Below are positions 27,726 through 40,187 of a DNA stretch of 64,000 nucleotides, piece after piece. The first letter of the stretch is position 1. The number at the start of each line of letters is the position of its first letter. The notes below the pieces were generated by a model, which saw only the letters and a program-made list of their open reading frames with translations, was not told the DNA's origin and did not search any database. The stretch is from Vibrio mimicus (GTDB lineage: Bacteria > Pseudomonadota > Gammaproteobacteria > Enterobacterales > Vibrionaceae). Position numbers and translations under genes: made by a program. Where the stretch lies: assembly GCF_019048845.1 (NCBI RefSeq), contig NZ_CP077426.1, positions 2,031,501-2,095,500 of the forward strand, written 5' to 3'.

Positions 27726-28019
27726 AACATACTCCAGTGTCTAACCGGTAATTAAAAAGCTCACTCTTAATAGGATTCAAGCAATAAGGAGAGATTGATT
27801 CCAAAAGTAATCACCGTATGCCGTTTTGTCACTGCTTTTTTATTGTTACAAACTCCATTTTCAGAGGCATTTCACCTTTTGCGAAAACAAAGAAATACAC
27901 ACCAATTAAGTGGTATGTAAACTGGAAATATATTGATTAAAAAGTGAATTCAACCACGAGCAAAACTCTGGCATTCCCTTCCAACCTAAAACTGCAGCGA
28001 TATTGGCTACCTGGAATTC
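27726..28019. other. Intergenic region, no feature recognised
   Basis: About 290 bp, low in GC. It should hold the diguanylate cyclase promoter and the end of the PLP-enzyme transcript, but no clear hairpin or hexamers were found. Confidence 0.4.
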
Positions 28020-29255
28020 CTAGTTCAACGTTGGTAAAACATCACTGAGCACATGAAATAACCGATCAATTTCCGCTGTCGTGTTGTAGTGCATCAAACC
28101 AATTCGTAACACTCCACCGCTTTCTTCTAACCCGAGCTGACGAATAAGACCCAACGCATAAAAATGGCCATTCCATACGCAGATATTTTGCTCGCCCAAC
28201 ATTTTTGCGATCAACAAAGGTGAGCCATCTCGGATGGTCAGAGCAAACGTAGGTGTCCGTAAATCAGCTTGGCAAACACCATGCAACTGCAATTCTGGGA
28301 AATCCGTTAGTTTGTGAAGAAAGTATTCACTCAGTCGTTGTTCATGCTCTTGGTATTGCTGATAGCTTGAGACTAATCGCTCACGCAGCGTTTCCTTTGG
28401 TTCTCCCCATTGCGCCAAATATTGCACAGCAGCGATAACCCCCGCTAAGCCTTCAAAGTTGAGCGTACCTGTTTCAAATCGTCCCGGCCCTTGATTTGTC
28501 GCGGGTTCCACTTTGTACGGCATAATCGAGCTTTGCCACTGCGGCGCAACATAGACAATACCAACATGTGGCCCAAAAAATTTATAAGCAGAACAAGCAA
28601 GGAAGTCACAGCCTAGTGCCTGTACATCCGGCAGAAAGTGCGGAAGATAGTGCACCGCATCGACATACACTATTGCTCCTACTTGATGCGCCGCTTGCAC
28701 AATCGCTGATAGATCAACCAATGATCCCGTGGTGTTAGAGGCATAAGTGAGCGCGACTAAGCGAGTACGCGAATTAATCAGCGACAGCAGATGCGTTTGA
28801 TCTAAGGTGCAGTCAGCCGTATTCACTCTAGCTTGGTGAACAGTAGCCCCCTTATCTTGAGCTGCTTGCTGCCAACTAGAGACATTGGAATAGTGATCCA
28901 AAGCTGTGACAATCACTTCATCGCCGGGTTGCCAGTCGCGGCTGATCGCTCGACTAAACTGAAACGTCAGTGACGTCATGTTCGGCCCAAAAACAATCGA
29001 CTCTGGAGAGGGGGCATTCAGTAGCGCCTGCACATGTTCACGCGCACTTTGTACTAACTCCACCGTTTTGTGGCTCGAAAAATAATGCCCACCCAAGTTG
29101 GCATTATAGCGCCCAAGGTAAGTCACCATGGCATCCAGCAGCGTTTGTGGCACTTGTGAACCACCTGGCCCATCAAAAAACACTACAGGCTTACCATTCA
29201 CTTTTTGACTTAAAGCTGGAAACTGTTCACGAACTAACTCAGGAGAGAAGCGCAT
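28020..29255 (-). CDS. PLP-dependent cysteine desulfurase-like protein (VC1184 subfamily)
   Basis: A 411-residue aminotransferase class V protein of the subfamily TIGR named after V. cholerae VC1184. The PLP lysine is in SAYKFFGPH, and the phosphate/ring contacts TALDHYSN and VDAVHYLPH are present. Where SufS/CsdA have the catalytic Cys in RxGHHCA, this protein reads WNGHFYA, so the sulfur-accepting Cys is missing and desulfurase activity is doubtful. ATG 29255 is chosen over ATG 29264 because TAAGGA sits 8-9 bases upstream of it. It overlaps the dioxygenase gene by 17 bases: a coupled pair. Confidence 0.9.
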   Translation of the reverse strand: MRFSPELVREQFPALSQKVNGKPVVFFDGPGGSQVPQTLLDAMVTYLGRYNANLGGHYFSSHKTVELVQSAREHVQALLNAPSPESIVFGPNMTSLTFQFSRAISRDWQPGDEVIVTALDHYSNVSSWQQAAQDKGATVHQARVNTADCTLDQTHLLSLINSRTRLVALTYASNTTGSLVDLSAIVQAAHQVGAIVYVDAVHYLPHFLPDVQALGCDFLACSAYKFFGPHVGIVYVAPQWQSSIMPYKVEPATNQGPGRFETGTLNFEGLAGVIAAVQYLAQWGEPKETLRERLVSSYQQYQEHEQRLSEYFLHKLTDFPELQLHGVCQADLRTPTFALTIRDGSPLLIAKMLGEQNICVWNGHFYALGLIRQLGLEESGGVLRIGLMHYNTTAEIDRLFHVLSDVLPTLN

Positions 29256-29895
29256 GGCGACCATCCTTAGCCGTCAGCACAAACACATCCATGTGCCCTT
29301 CTTGAGCATGGTTCACCGCTCGGATCGGACATGCGTTGTGCCATAACTGACTATCTGCGAGTAAAGCGACTTCACCATTTTCCAATACCTTGCGGAAAAA
29401 AGGCGCTTCGTGGCTGCTTAAATAGAGCATGATCTCGCCACCGACTATGTTATGGCGATCGATTCCGACAATCGCAATATGGTCGAAACCATCTTGGTGC
29501 ACCCCTTCTGGAGCCACCAAGGTTTCATCAAACACCGCAGCGATGCGCATTTGATGAATTTCAATCTCTTGTCCGTTCGGTAACGAGTTAGCCTCCATAA
29601 ACAACGAACACAACTCGCGCAAGCCATCACTTTTTAAGGTACTCGATTGAAGTGGCTCAAAACGGCGCACCACATTGCCTTGAAAGTGATTAATCTGATC
29701 CGTTTGCATGAAATCATGCTTATCGACTTCCACCACTTGCCCATCCATAAAATGAATGACTGAGTATCGACGTAAGCGATACTGCCCATCCGCATGACCA
29801 GTATGAGGTAACTCAGCAAAAGATGGGGCAAGTTGGTGAATCGCCGCCGAGCTTAACTGAGTGATATGTAGGGTATTGGGGTGAGAACGTAACAT
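29239..29895 (-). CDS. 2-oxoglutarate/Fe(II) dioxygenase (PF10014-type)
   Basis: A 218-residue protein of the 2OG-Fe dioxygenase family that includes bacterial free amino-acid hydroxylases such as L-isoleucine dioxygenase. Iron ligands are visible as HQD (in GVHQDGFDH) and the distal His in SQLWHNACPIRAV, with Arg for 2-oxoglutarate nearby. Start could be ATG 29898 or 29895; AAGGAG is 6 bases before 29895. The gene ends inside the start of the PLP enzyme, which suggests that the two enzymes act on the same small molecule, plausibly an amino acid. Substrate unknown. Confidence 0.86.
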   Translation of the reverse strand: MLRSHPNTLHITQLSSAAIHQLAPSFAELPHTGHADGQYRLRRYSVIHFMDGQVVEVDKHDFMQTDQINHFQGNVVRRFEPLQSSTLKSDGLRELCSLFMEANSLPNGQEIEIHQMRIAAVFDETLVAPEGVHQDGFDHIAIVGIDRHNIVGGEIMLYLSSHEAPFFRKVLENGEVALLADSQLWHNACPIRAVNHAQEGHMDVFVLTAKDGRHALLS

Positions 29896-29898
29896 CAT

Positions 29899-31306
<1,408 letters not shown>

Positions 31307-31341
31307 CCGACTCTACACGTAACACCAGTTTTTATTTTTGC

Positions 31342-31375
31342 AAAGCCCGACGGGTATAACCGTCGGGCTTTTCTT
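31342..31375 (+). terminator. Terminator between trxB and cydD
   Basis: 12-bp stem AAAGCCCGACGG / CCGTCGGGCTTT, loop GTATAA, then TCTTT. Confidence 0.92.
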
Positions 31376-31424
31376 TGTATACTGGCGGCCTATTACAATT
31401 ATTATTCTCATTAAGCCTTTTCAA

Positions 31425-33212
31425 ATGGACAAGAAAAAACAGCGTAGCTTGAATCTCTGGCTCAAGCAGCAAAGCAAACTGGCTAAGCGCTGGCTTGCAA
31501 TAGCTGTTGGGTTAGGTGTTTTATCAAGCCTATTTCTGGTGGCGCAAGCCGCACTCCTCGCATCGATTCTCCATCAACTGATTATTGAACAAGTCGATAA
31601 GCACCTGCTCATTCCACAATTTGTCGGTTTAGTCGTTCTTATCGCGCTGCGCGCCCTTTGCTCTTGGGGACGCGAAATGGCGGGATACCGCTGTGGGGAG
31701 GTGATCCGTCGCTACATTCGTGAACTCATTCTCAATAAACTTCGCGATTTAGGGCCAGCGTACATCAAAGGTAAGCCTGCCGGCTCATGGGCAACCTTGA
31801 TGCTTGAGCAAGTCGAAAACATGCACGACTTCTTTGCTCGCTACCTACCGCAGATGTCTCTTTCCGTAATGGTGCCTTTTGTGATTCTCGCCGTGGTCTT
31901 TCCTGTAAACTGGGCTGCCGGGCTAATTTTTCTTATCACTGCGCCACTGGTACCGCTGTTTATGGCGTTAGTCGGTATTAAAGCCGCCGATGCTAGCCGG
32001 AAGAACTTTAAAGCACTACAGCGATTGTCCGGTCATTTTTATGACCGCTTACAAGCGCTGACGACCATTCGCCTTTTCGATCGCGCAGCAGCGGAAACTG
32101 AGCAAATGCGCGGCGCTTCTGAGGTGTTCCGCCATCGCACTATGGATGTATTGCGTATTGCGTTTCTCTCTTCCGCGGTATTAGAGTTTTTCACCTCGAT
32201 CTCAATTGCGCTAACCGCGGTTTATTTTGGTTTTAGTTACATTGGTGAACTCAACTTCGGCTACTACGGTGCTGGTGTCACCTTGTTTGCTGGGCTGTTT
32301 ATTTTGATCCTCGCCCCCGAGTTTTACCAACCACTGCGTGACCTTGGTACTTACTACCACGCCAAACAGTTAGCGGTGGGAGCCGCGGAATCAATCGTCG
32401 ACTTTCTACAAACCGAAGCGGATACATTGCACAGCGGCGAACAAACACTGGCCGATGACCAGCCGATTGAAATCGTCGCTAATGACCTTGTTGTGCTCAG
32501 CCCGCAGGGCCAACGCCTAGCAGGTCCACTGTCATTTACTCTGCAAAGCGGCAAAACCACCGCGCTCGTTGGGCCAAGTGGCGCAGGCAAAACCAGCTTA
32601 ATCAATACCATTTTGGGCTTTATGCCCTATCAAGGCAACTTAACCATTAACGGCATTGAGCTGCGCGAACTGGATCATGCACAGTGGCGACAAACCATCA
32701 GTTGGGTAGGTCAAAATCCGCTGCTGCTACACGGCACAATTCGAGATAACGTGACGCTCGGTAAACAAAATATTGCCGATCAACAAGTCACTCAGGCACT
32801 ACAATCCGCTTATGCACAAGAGTTTGTTGAGCAACATGGTTTGGATTATCAGATTAACGATCGCTCCGCGGGGCTTTCTGTTGGTCAAGCTCAGCGTCTT
32901 GCTCTGGCTCGTGCTATTTTGCAAAACGGTCGCTTTTGGTTGCTCGATGAACCCACCGCAAGTTTAGATGCACGCAGCGAGCAATATGTGATGCGGGGTC
33001 TGAATGAAAGCATTCAGCAACGCACCGCCTTGCTGGTGACTCACCAGTTACAGCCGCTGCAATCTGTCGAACAAATCTTAGTGATGGAAAACGGTGCACT
33101 AGTCCAAGCCGGTCATTTTGAAGAGTTGAGCCAGCAACCGGGTCTATTTGCCACTATGTTAGCCGCTAACCAAGCCCTGCAAGCTGCGAATCAGGGGAAT
33201 CTCGATGCGTGA
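31425..33212 (+). CDS. cydD: Cysteine/glutathione ABC exporter subunit CydD
   Basis: A 595-residue half-transporter: six membrane helices (~20-325) then an ABC domain with Walker A GPSGAGKTS, signature LSVGQAQRLALARA and Walker B FWLLDEPTAS. CydDC exports cysteine and glutathione to the periplasm and is required for cytochrome bd assembly. The frame extends upstream into the trxB terminator, so ATG 31425 (MDKKKQRSLNLW, as in the family) is chosen. It overlaps cydC by 8 bases, consistent with an obligate heterodimer. Confidence 0.95.
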   Translation: MDKKKQRSLNLWLKQQSKLAKRWLAIAVGLGVLSSLFLVAQAALLASILHQLIIEQVDKHLLIPQFVGLVVLIALRALCSWGREMAGYRCGEVIRRYIRELILNKLRDLGPAYIKGKPAGSWATLMLEQVENMHDFFARYLPQMSLSVMVPFVILAVVFPVNWAAGLIFLITAPLVPLFMALVGIKAADASRKNFKALQRLSGHFYDRLQALTTIRLFDRAAAETEQMRGASEVFRHRTMDVLRIAFLSSAVLEFFTSISIALTAVYFGFSYIGELNFGYYGAGVTLFAGLFILILAPEFYQPLRDLGTYYHAKQLAVGAAESIVDFLQTEADTLHSGEQTLADDQPIEIVANDLVVLSPQGQRLAGPLSFTLQSGKTTALVGPSGAGKTSLINTILGFMPYQGNLTINGIELRELDHAQWRQTISWVGQNPLLLHGTIRDNVTLGKQNIADQQVTQALQSAYAQEFVEQHGLDYQINDRSAGLSVGQAQRLALARAILQNGRFWLLDEPTASLDARSEQYVMRGLNESIQQRTALLVTHQLQPLQSVEQILVMENGALVQAGHFEELSQQPGLFATMLAANQALQAANQGNLDA

Positions 33213-34926
33213 ACTGCTACCTTATCTCAAGCTTTATAAAAAACACTGGTTCGGTCTGACGCTAGGCATGCTTTTGGCGTTGCTGACCGTACTCGCCTCT
33301 GTAGGTTTACTGACATTATCCGGTTGGTTTTTGTCTGCCGCTGCAGTTGCCGGGCTAACCATCGCCAGAGAGACATTCAACTACATGCTACCCGGCGCGT
33401 TTGTACGTGGTTTTGCCATGGGACGTACCGCCGGACGTTGGGGTGAGCGTGTTGTCACACACAACGCGACCTTTAAGTTGCTCACCGATCTGCGTGTCTT
33501 CTTCTTTGAAAAACTGACTCCGCTGATTCCGGGACGCTTGAGCGCCGTACGCGATGCCGACATGCTCAACCGCATCGTCGCAGATGTGGATGCTATGGAT
33601 CATGTCTATCTGCGCCTGATTAACCCAGTGACCGTTGGTGTGTTGGGCATCGCCGCGCTCACAGCATTGGTGGCTTGGTTTGATACTACTCTTGGTCTTA
33701 CCCTTGGTGGCGTTTTACTGTTAGTGCTGTTGATTTGGCCAATCTTGTTCTATCGACTTGGCAAGCACAATGGGCAACAGCTTACACAACATAAAGCAGA
33801 GCTAAGAATTCGCACTTTGGATTGGCTACAAGGCTATAGCGAGCTAACCATCTTCGGCGCGGAACAAACCTATCGCCAGGCGATCTTCACGGCACAAGAA
33901 AAGCTGCTACGTAACCAATACACCAACGCGCATGTCTCTGGTTTAGCGCAATCCTTACTCCTGCTCGCTAATGGTTGGATACTGGTGCTGATGCTCTGGT
34001 TGGCTGCCGATGGTGTCGGTGGTCAAACCCCAGATCCTATGATTGCTCTCATCGCTTTCGCCACAATGGCAAGCGTAGAGCTGCTGATGCCGATTGCTGG
34101 TGCATTCCAGCATTTGGGGCAAACACTCACTTCAGCACGCCGCCTGAATGAGATCATTCTAGCCAAGCCTGAGGTCGAGTTTACCCAGCAGCCTACAACG
34201 CATAATGGCCAATACTGCATTGAGTTCAATGGGGTTAACTTTGCTTACCAAGCCAATAAACCGAACACCATTGATGAATTCACTTTATCGCTGCCTCAAG
34301 GTCATAAAGTCGCGATTGTGGGTCAAACTGGTTCTGGAAAATCAACTCTAATTCAGTTGCTGTGCCGTTATTGGGATGTGCAAGCGGGACAAATTACGAT
34401 TGGCGGAATCGATATTCGAAAATGGCGAGAGAGCGATCTTCGTGCGGCGATCAGTGTGGTGAGTCAACGGGTCGATATTCTCAATGGCACGCTGCGCGAC
34501 AACCTGAAACTAGCGAAACCAGACGCAACCGATGAACAATTAAGTGAAATTTTGCGCCAAGTGGGTTTAGAAAAACTGTTGCAAGACTCCGCGCTTAACG
34601 CATGGTTGGGTGATGGTGGTCGTCAGTTATCGGGTGGTGAGAAGCGCCGTATCGGCATCGCACGAGCACTACTGCATGATGCCCCGATCCTATTGTTAGA
34701 TGAACCGACTGAAGGTTTGGATAAGCAAACTGAACAGCAAATCATGCAACTACTGCACAGCCACTTTGCCAATAAAACCGTACTGTTCATTACGCATCGC
34801 TTAATCAACCTTGAACAGATGGATGCAATCGCACTGATTGAACATGGCAAGCTGGTCGAATTCGGCCACCACCATGCCCTACTCGCTCAGCAAGGTCGTT
34901 ATCATCAATTAACCCAAACGCTGTAG
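33205..34926 (+). CDS. cydC: Cysteine/glutathione ABC exporter subunit CydC
   Basis: A 573-residue partner of CydD: N-terminal six-helix membrane domain (~15-300) and ABC domain with GQTGSGKST, LSGGEKRRIGIARA and ILLLDEPTEG. With CydD it forms the inner-membrane heterodimer that exports reduced thiols for cytochrome bd maturation. The start lies within the last codons of cydD, indicating coupling. A strong terminator follows. Confidence 0.96.
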   Translation: MRELLPYLKLYKKHWFGLTLGMLLALLTVLASVGLLTLSGWFLSAAAVAGLTIARETFNYMLPGAFVRGFAMGRTAGRWGERVVTHNATFKLLTDLRVFFFEKLTPLIPGRLSAVRDADMLNRIVADVDAMDHVYLRLINPVTVGVLGIAALTALVAWFDTTLGLTLGGVLLLVLLIWPILFYRLGKHNGQQLTQHKAELRIRTLDWLQGYSELTIFGAEQTYRQAIFTAQEKLLRNQYTNAHVSGLAQSLLLLANGWILVLMLWLAADGVGGQTPDPMIALIAFATMASVELLMPIAGAFQHLGQTLTSARRLNEIILAKPEVEFTQQPTTHNGQYCIEFNGVNFAYQANKPNTIDEFTLSLPQGHKVAIVGQTGSGKSTLIQLLCRYWDVQAGQITIGGIDIRKWRESDLRAAISVVSQRVDILNGTLRDNLKLAKPDATDEQLSEILRQVGLEKLLQDSALNAWLGDGGRQLSGGEKRRIGIARALLHDAPILLLDEPTEGLDKQTEQQIMQLLHSHFANKTVLFITHRLINLEQMDAIALIEHGKLVEFGHHHALLAQQGRYHQLTQTL

Positions 34927-34934
34927 CTTGCTGA

Positions 34935-34963
34935 CCCCATTGCTCACGAGCAATGGGGTTTTT
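34935..34963 (+). terminator. Terminator after cydC
   Basis: Stem CCCCATTGCT / AGCAATGGGG, loop CACG, then TTTTT. Confidence 0.93.
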
Positions 34964-35003
34964 ATCACTCCCCTAATAATCGGGTGATAAAAAATAGGTA
35001 AGA

Positions 35004-35032
35004 AAAAAGCCAGTCGATATGACTGGCTTTTT
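35004..35032. terminator. Bidirectional terminator, serving rluB
   Basis: Stem AAAAAGCCAGTC / GACTGGCTTTTT, loop GATAT; it lies between converging cydC and rluB and has T-runs on both strands. Confidence 0.9.
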
Positions 35033-35062
35033 AATCATTGAAAAACAGGGCTGTTCAAGCAC

Positions 35063-36022
35063 TTAGCCGCGAGGCTTACGCGCACTTTGCTGCTTATTCG
35101 CTACTTTATTACGGGTACTTGACTCACCACCAGGCTTGCGACGAGCTGAACCACTACGGCCAGGTGCTGTCGACACACGTTCTTCATGGCGACGAACTGC
35201 ACGACGAATTTTCTGGCTACGGGTACGTTCACGCTTACGCGTTGCCGCATCAGGGGCAGTGTTCAATACCGTTTCTTTCTCTGGACGCAGTTCTACCAAT
35301 TCACGCAAGTAGTTCACTTGCTTCAGATCGAGTTCCATCCAACCGCCGCGAGGCAGCTTCTTATCAAGGAAGATATCACCGTAACGAACACGTTTCAGAC
35401 GGCTAACCGTTGTACCTTGTGATTCCCACAAACGACGAACTTCACGGTTACGGCCTTCGTTGATCACCACGTAGAAAGTATGGTTGATGCCTTCGCCACC
35501 GGCGTACATCACATCTTCAAAACGCGCCATACCATCTTCTAGCTGCACCCCACGAACGAGGTTGCGAACTTTTTCTTCATTGACGTCACCAAATACGCGA
35601 ACTAAATACTCACGTTCAACCTGACGGCTTGGGTGCATCAAACGGTTTGCCAATTCACCATCAGTGGTAAATAGCAGCAAACCTGAGGTGTTGGCGTCCA
35701 AACGACCAACGGAAATCCAGCGCGAACCACGAATTTTCGGCAGACGGTCAAACACCGTACGACGACCTTCTGGATCATGACGGGTACACAACTCGCCTTC
35801 TGGTTTGTAGTAAGCCAGAACTCGACAGATGACTTCTTCTTGCGCTTTTACAGACACAACGTGTCCGTCAACACGCACTAAAGCGTTATCATCTTCTAGG
35901 CGTTCACCCAATACAGCTACCTTGCCATTAACACTTACACGCCCAGCTCGGATCAGAGCTTCAAGCTCACGACGAGAACCATGACCAGCACGTGCTAAAA
36001 CTTTTTGTAACTTTTCGCTCAT
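35063..36022 (-). CDS. rluB: 23S rRNA pseudouridine(2605) synthase RluB
   Basis: A 319-residue enzyme of the RsuA/RluB family. S4 RNA-binding domain ~1-60 ([20 protein letters not shown]), then the catalytic domain with [17 protein letters not shown] (catalytic Asp) and [13 protein letters not shown]. The C-terminal ~75 residues are highly basic and disordered ([20 protein letters not shown]), as in other gamma-proteobacterial RluB. AGG precedes the ATG by 7 bases. It is located near yciO and trpH as in E. coli, but separated by 132 bp. Confidence 0.95.
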   Translation of the reverse strand: MSEKLQKVLARAGHGSRRELEALIRAGRVSVNGKVAVLGERLEDDNALVRVDGHVVSVKAQEEVICRVLAYYKPEGELCTRHDPEGRRTVFDRLPKIRGSRWISVGRLDANTSGLLLFTTDGELANRLMHPSRQVEREYLVRVFGDVNEEKVRNLVRGVQLEDGMARFEDVMYAGGEGINHTFYVVINEGRNREVRRLWESQGTTVSRLKRVRYGDIFLDKKLPRGGWMELDLKQVNYLRELVELRPEKETVLNTAPDAATRKRERTRSQKIRRAVRRHEERVSTAPGRSGSARRKPGGESSTRNKVANKQQSARKPRG

Positions 36023-36154
36023 TTATCTACCTATGTGTCGTCTTCTCAGACGTCGAATGACTGTTTGCGATCTCAAAATCGCGGCCGCGTAGTATCGCAA
36101 ATTTTGTGGATAAAAGCATCCGTTTTGTCAGGTATTAACGGCCACGTCATTCAA

Positions 36155-36775
36155 CTACTGAAAGGGGGTCGGATCACCAGCTCCGACACGAGCCACAACA
36201 ATCTCATCATCACTGAAATCAATTACTGTGGTCGGCTGCTGACCTAAATAGCCACCATTGAGGATCACATCCACCGCGTGCTCTAAACTATCACGGATGG
36301 CTTCAGGATCAGATTCCGTAAAATCATTGCCCGGCAAAATCAGCGACGTCGACATCAATGGTTCACCCAAAGCTTCTAGAAGATCCAACGCGATTTTGTT
36401 ATTCGGCACTCGGATACCTATGGTCTTTCGCTTCTCATTCATCAGACGGCGGGGAACCTCTTTGGTTCCTTTGAAGATAAAGGTGTAAGGTCCCGGTGTA
36501 TTGTTTTTCAACAAACGAAACGCCGTGTTATCGACACGCGCATACAGCGAAAGCTCAGACAAATCGCGGCACAACAGCGTAAAATTGTGCTTATCGTCGA
36601 GACGGCGAATTTGACAGATGCGTTCCATCCCGTGTTTATTTTCTAGCTGACAACCGACGGCGTAACCAGAATCGGTTGGGTAAACCACTACCCCACCGTT
36701 GCGAATAATCGCGACCGCTTGATTGATCAGGCGGGTTTGAGGGTTTTCAGGATGGACATAAAAAAACTGGCTCAT
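36155..36775 (-). CDS. yciO: YciO, Sua5/TsaC-family protein
   Basis: A 206-residue protein of the Sua5/YciO/YrdC family. The YciO branch is suggested by the position next to trpH and by IIRNGGVVVYPTDSGYAVGC and KRKTIGIRVPNN. TsaC/Sua5 make threonylcarbamoyl-AMP for tRNA t6A; YciO has the same fold and only weak activity in E. coli, so its true role is open. The start is 2 bases past the trpH stop, so the two are co-translated. Confidence 0.9.
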   Translation of the reverse strand: MSQFFYVHPENPQTRLINQAVAIIRNGGVVVYPTDSGYAVGCQLENKHGMERICQIRRLDDKHNFTLLCRDLSELSLYARVDNTAFRLLKNNTPGPYTFIFKGTKEVPRRLMNEKRKTIGIRVPNNKIALDLLEALGEPLMSTSLILPGNDFTESDPEAIRDSLEHAVDVILNGGYLGQQPTTVIDFSDDEIVVARVGAGDPTPFQ

Positions 36776-36777
36776 GG

Positions 36778-37708
<931 letters not shown>

Positions 37709-37741
37709 ACGCAAATGCAAAGCTCTTTACTAAGGCTCACT

Positions 37742-37852
37742 ATGTTACAAGAATTTAACCCAAATCATAAACCCAATTTCAGTCCAGCGAATGCTGAACT
37801 GACTTGGTGGCGCACTTGGACAAGTTCTTGGTGGGCTCACGTGTATTTCTAA
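37742..37852 (+). CDS. trpL: trp operon leader peptide TrpL
   Basis: A 36-residue peptide, ATG 37742 to TAA 37850-37852. Its end contains five Trp codons in TWWRTWTSSWWAHVYF, longer and richer than the E. coli leader (two Trp). Ribosome pausing at these codons during tryptophan shortage would prevent formation of the attenuator at 37873-37898. Confidence 0.95.
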   Translation: MLQEFNPNHKPNFSPANAELTWWRTWTSSWWAHVYF

Positions 37853-37898
37853 GTTTAGATACTCACACACCTAGCCCGCCAATTTGAGCGGGCTTTTT
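37830..37898 (+). terminator. trp attenuator (antiterminator and terminator hairpins)
   Basis: Terminator: AGCCCGC (37873-37879) pairs with GCGGGCT (37888-37894), followed by TTTTT. Antiterminator: GGTGGGCT (37830-37837), overlapping the last Trp codons, can pair with AGCCCGCC (37873-37880) with one G-U pair. This is the classical two-state design. Confidence 0.92.
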
Positions 37899-37987
37899 AT
37901 TCGTCTTTTTCCACAATATCACTGCTGTTTATTTGCTTTCTCATCGCGGTGATCAGTGCTCAATCGAATCATGGTTAAGGAGGTCTT

Positions 37988-39559
37988 ATGAATAAGGCCA
38001 TCAACATAAAGAAAACCGCGCCGCTAGAGGTGCTACATAGTGAATTGCCTTATACGCAAGATCCTACGGCTTTATTTCATGCTCTTTGCGCTGGGCGCAG
38101 CGACTGCCTACTGCTGGAATCCGCAGAAATCGATTCCAAGCAAAATCTGAAAAGCCTTTTATTGGTGGATGCGGCAGTGCGCATTGTGTGTGAAGGCCAT
38201 CAAGTGACCTATCATGCGCTCAGTGCAAACGGCCAAGCGCTGCTGAACATCATTCATGGCAACATCACAGATCTGATTCCTTGCAAAGTAGAGAAAGCGA
38301 AACTTACCCTCACCTTCTCGACACCCTGTGATACTTTGGATGAAGACTCACGCTTGCGCGAAGCTTCTTCTTTCGATGCGCTACGTTTAGTGCAGCACAG
38401 TTTTGATCTCACTGACCACGGTAAATTCGCGCTGTTTTTAGGTGGCTTGTTTGCCTACGATTTAGTGGCTAACTTTGAGCCGTTGGGTGAAGCACCTGCC
38501 GACAATCAATGCCCCGATTACGTGTTTTATGTAGCAGAAACCCTGATGGTGATTGATCATCAGCGTGAAACTTGCCAACTGCAGGCGACCCAATTCCAAC
38601 CAGGCGATGCGCTGCACAGCCAACTCAAAAGCCGGATGCGTGAAATTCGTGCGCAAGTGAATCAAAAATTGCCTTTGCCAAGTGCGCAATCTTTATCTGA
38701 TGTGGAAGTGACCACCAATATTAGCGATGCAGCATTTTGCGATATCGTGCGTGACCTCAAGCAGTACGTGGTCAAAGGCGATGTGTTCCAAGTTGTCCCT
38801 TCGCGCCGTTTTCGCTTACCTTGTCCTTCACCACTCGCAGCTTATCAACGGCTGAAACAGAGTAACCCAAGCCCTTACATGTTCTACATGCAAGATGAAC
38901 GCTTTACCCTGTTTGGCGCATCCCCCGAAAGCGCGCTCAAGTATGAAATGCACACCAACCAAGTGGAAATCTACCCGATTGCAGGCACTCGCCGCCGCGG
39001 TAAGCGCGCCGATGGCAGCATCGATTTTGACCTCGATGGCCGCATTGAGCTTGAACTGCGCACCGATAAAAAAGAAAACGCCGAGCACATGATGCTGGTT
39101 GACTTAGCACGCAACGATGTCGCGCGCATTAGCCAAGCTGGTACTCGCCATGTCGCCGACTTGCTGCAAGTAGATCGCTACAGCCATGTGATGCACTTGG
39201 TGTCGCGCGTGGTGGGTCAGTTACGTGAAGATCTGGATGCGCTGCACGCTTATCAAGCCTGCATGAACATGGGTACGCTGACTGGCGCACCGAAAATTCG
39301 CGCGATGCAGTTAATCCGCGATGTGGAACAAGCGCGTCGCGGCAGCTACGGCGGCGCGGTGGGTTATCTCACGGGTGAAGGCGATTTGGATACTTGTATC
39401 GTGATCCGTTCTGCTTATGTGGAAAACGGCATCGCCCAAGTTCAAGCCGGTGCGGGCGTGGTGTACGACTCCGACCCACAAGCCGAAGCCGATGAAACGC
39501 GCGGCAAAGCGCAAGCGGTAATCTCCGCCATTTTATATGCTCATCAAGGGAAGGAATGA
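37988..39559 (+). CDS. trpE: Anthranilate synthase component I TrpE
   Basis: A 523-residue enzyme that converts chorismate to anthranilate using ammonia from TrpG. LLLES near residues 41-45 is the tryptophan feedback-binding motif; the catalytic chorismate-binding domain has [36 protein letters not shown] and [16 protein letters not shown] precedes the ATG. Regulated by TrpR, attenuation and feedback inhibition. The trpG start follows at 2 bases. Confidence 0.98.
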   Translation: MNKAINIKKTAPLEVLHSELPYTQDPTALFHALCAGRSDCLLLESAEIDSKQNLKSLLLVDAAVRIVCEGHQVTYHALSANGQALLNIIHGNITDLIPCKVEKAKLTLTFSTPCDTLDEDSRLREASSFDALRLVQHSFDLTDHGKFALFLGGLFAYDLVANFEPLGEAPADNQCPDYVFYVAETLMVIDHQRETCQLQATQFQPGDALHSQLKSRMREIRAQVNQKLPLPSAQSLSDVEVTTNISDAAFCDIVRDLKQYVVKGDVFQVVPSRRFRLPCPSPLAAYQRLKQSNPSPYMFYMQDERFTLFGASPESALKYEMHTNQVEIYPIAGTRRRGKRADGSIDFDLDGRIELELRTDKKENAEHMMLVDLARNDVARISQAGTRHVADLLQVDRYSHVMHLVSRVVGQLREDLDALHAYQACMNMGTLTGAPKIRAMQLIRDVEQARRGSYGGAVGYLTGEGDLDTCIVIRSAYVENGIAQVQAGAGVVYDSDPQAEADETRGKAQAVISAILYAHQGKE

Positions 39560-39561
39560 TC

Positions 39562-40167
39562 ATGGCCAATATTCTGTTTATCGATAACTTTGACTCCTTC
39601 ACTTATAACTTGGTGGATCAGTTTCGCTCGCTCGGCCATGTGGTCACGATTTATCGCAACAATCTTTCTGCGGATGCTATCGAGCAAGCACTGCAGCAAT
39701 TAGACAATCCCGTGGTCGTGTTATCCCCCGGCCCTGGTGCGCCGTCTGAAGCGGGCTGCATGCCAGACCTGCTGCAACGCCTAAAAGGCAAAGTTCCCGT
39801 GATTGGTATCTGCTTAGGGCATCAAGCGCTTGTTGAGGCTTATGGGGGCGTGGTCGCAGGCGCGGGTGAAATTGTCCACGGTAAAGTGTCGATGATGGAG
39901 CACCAAAACCACGCCATTTATCGCGGTCTACCCTCACCGCTGGCGATTGCGCGTTACCACTCACTGGTCGCAACGCAAGTACCGGCAACACTGACCGTGA
40001 CGGCAGAAGTGAATGGTTTGGTGATGTCGGTGGTTAATGAAGCTGACAAAGTGTGCGGCTTTCAATTTCACCCAGAATCGATCATGACCACCCACGGCGC
40101 TACCTTGCTGGCCAATGCCATTGATTGGGCATTGTCTGCAACGCCAGCACAGACTCAATTCGCGTAA
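39562..40167 (+). CDS. trpG: Anthranilate synthase component II TrpG (glutamine amidotransferase)
   Basis: A 201-residue class I glutamine amidotransferase feeding ammonia to TrpE. Catalytic Cys is in GICLGHQAL, and His/Glu in FQFHPESIM. Here trpG is a separate gene, unlike the trpGD fusion of E. coli. ATG 39562 is preferred to ATG 39556 because AAGGA is 6-7 bases upstream of it; 39556 would overlap the trpE stop as ATGA. Confidence 0.97.
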   Translation: MANILFIDNFDSFTYNLVDQFRSLGHVVTIYRNNLSADAIEQALQQLDNPVVVLSPGPGAPSEAGCMPDLLQRLKGKVPVIGICLGHQALVEAYGGVVAGAGEIVHGKVSMMEHQNHAIYRGLPSPLAIARYHSLVATQVPATLTVTAEVNGLVMSVVNEADKVCGFQFHPESIMTTHGATLLANAIDWALSATPAQTQFA

Positions 40168-40187
40168 CCGCACAGGGAGAGAATGTT

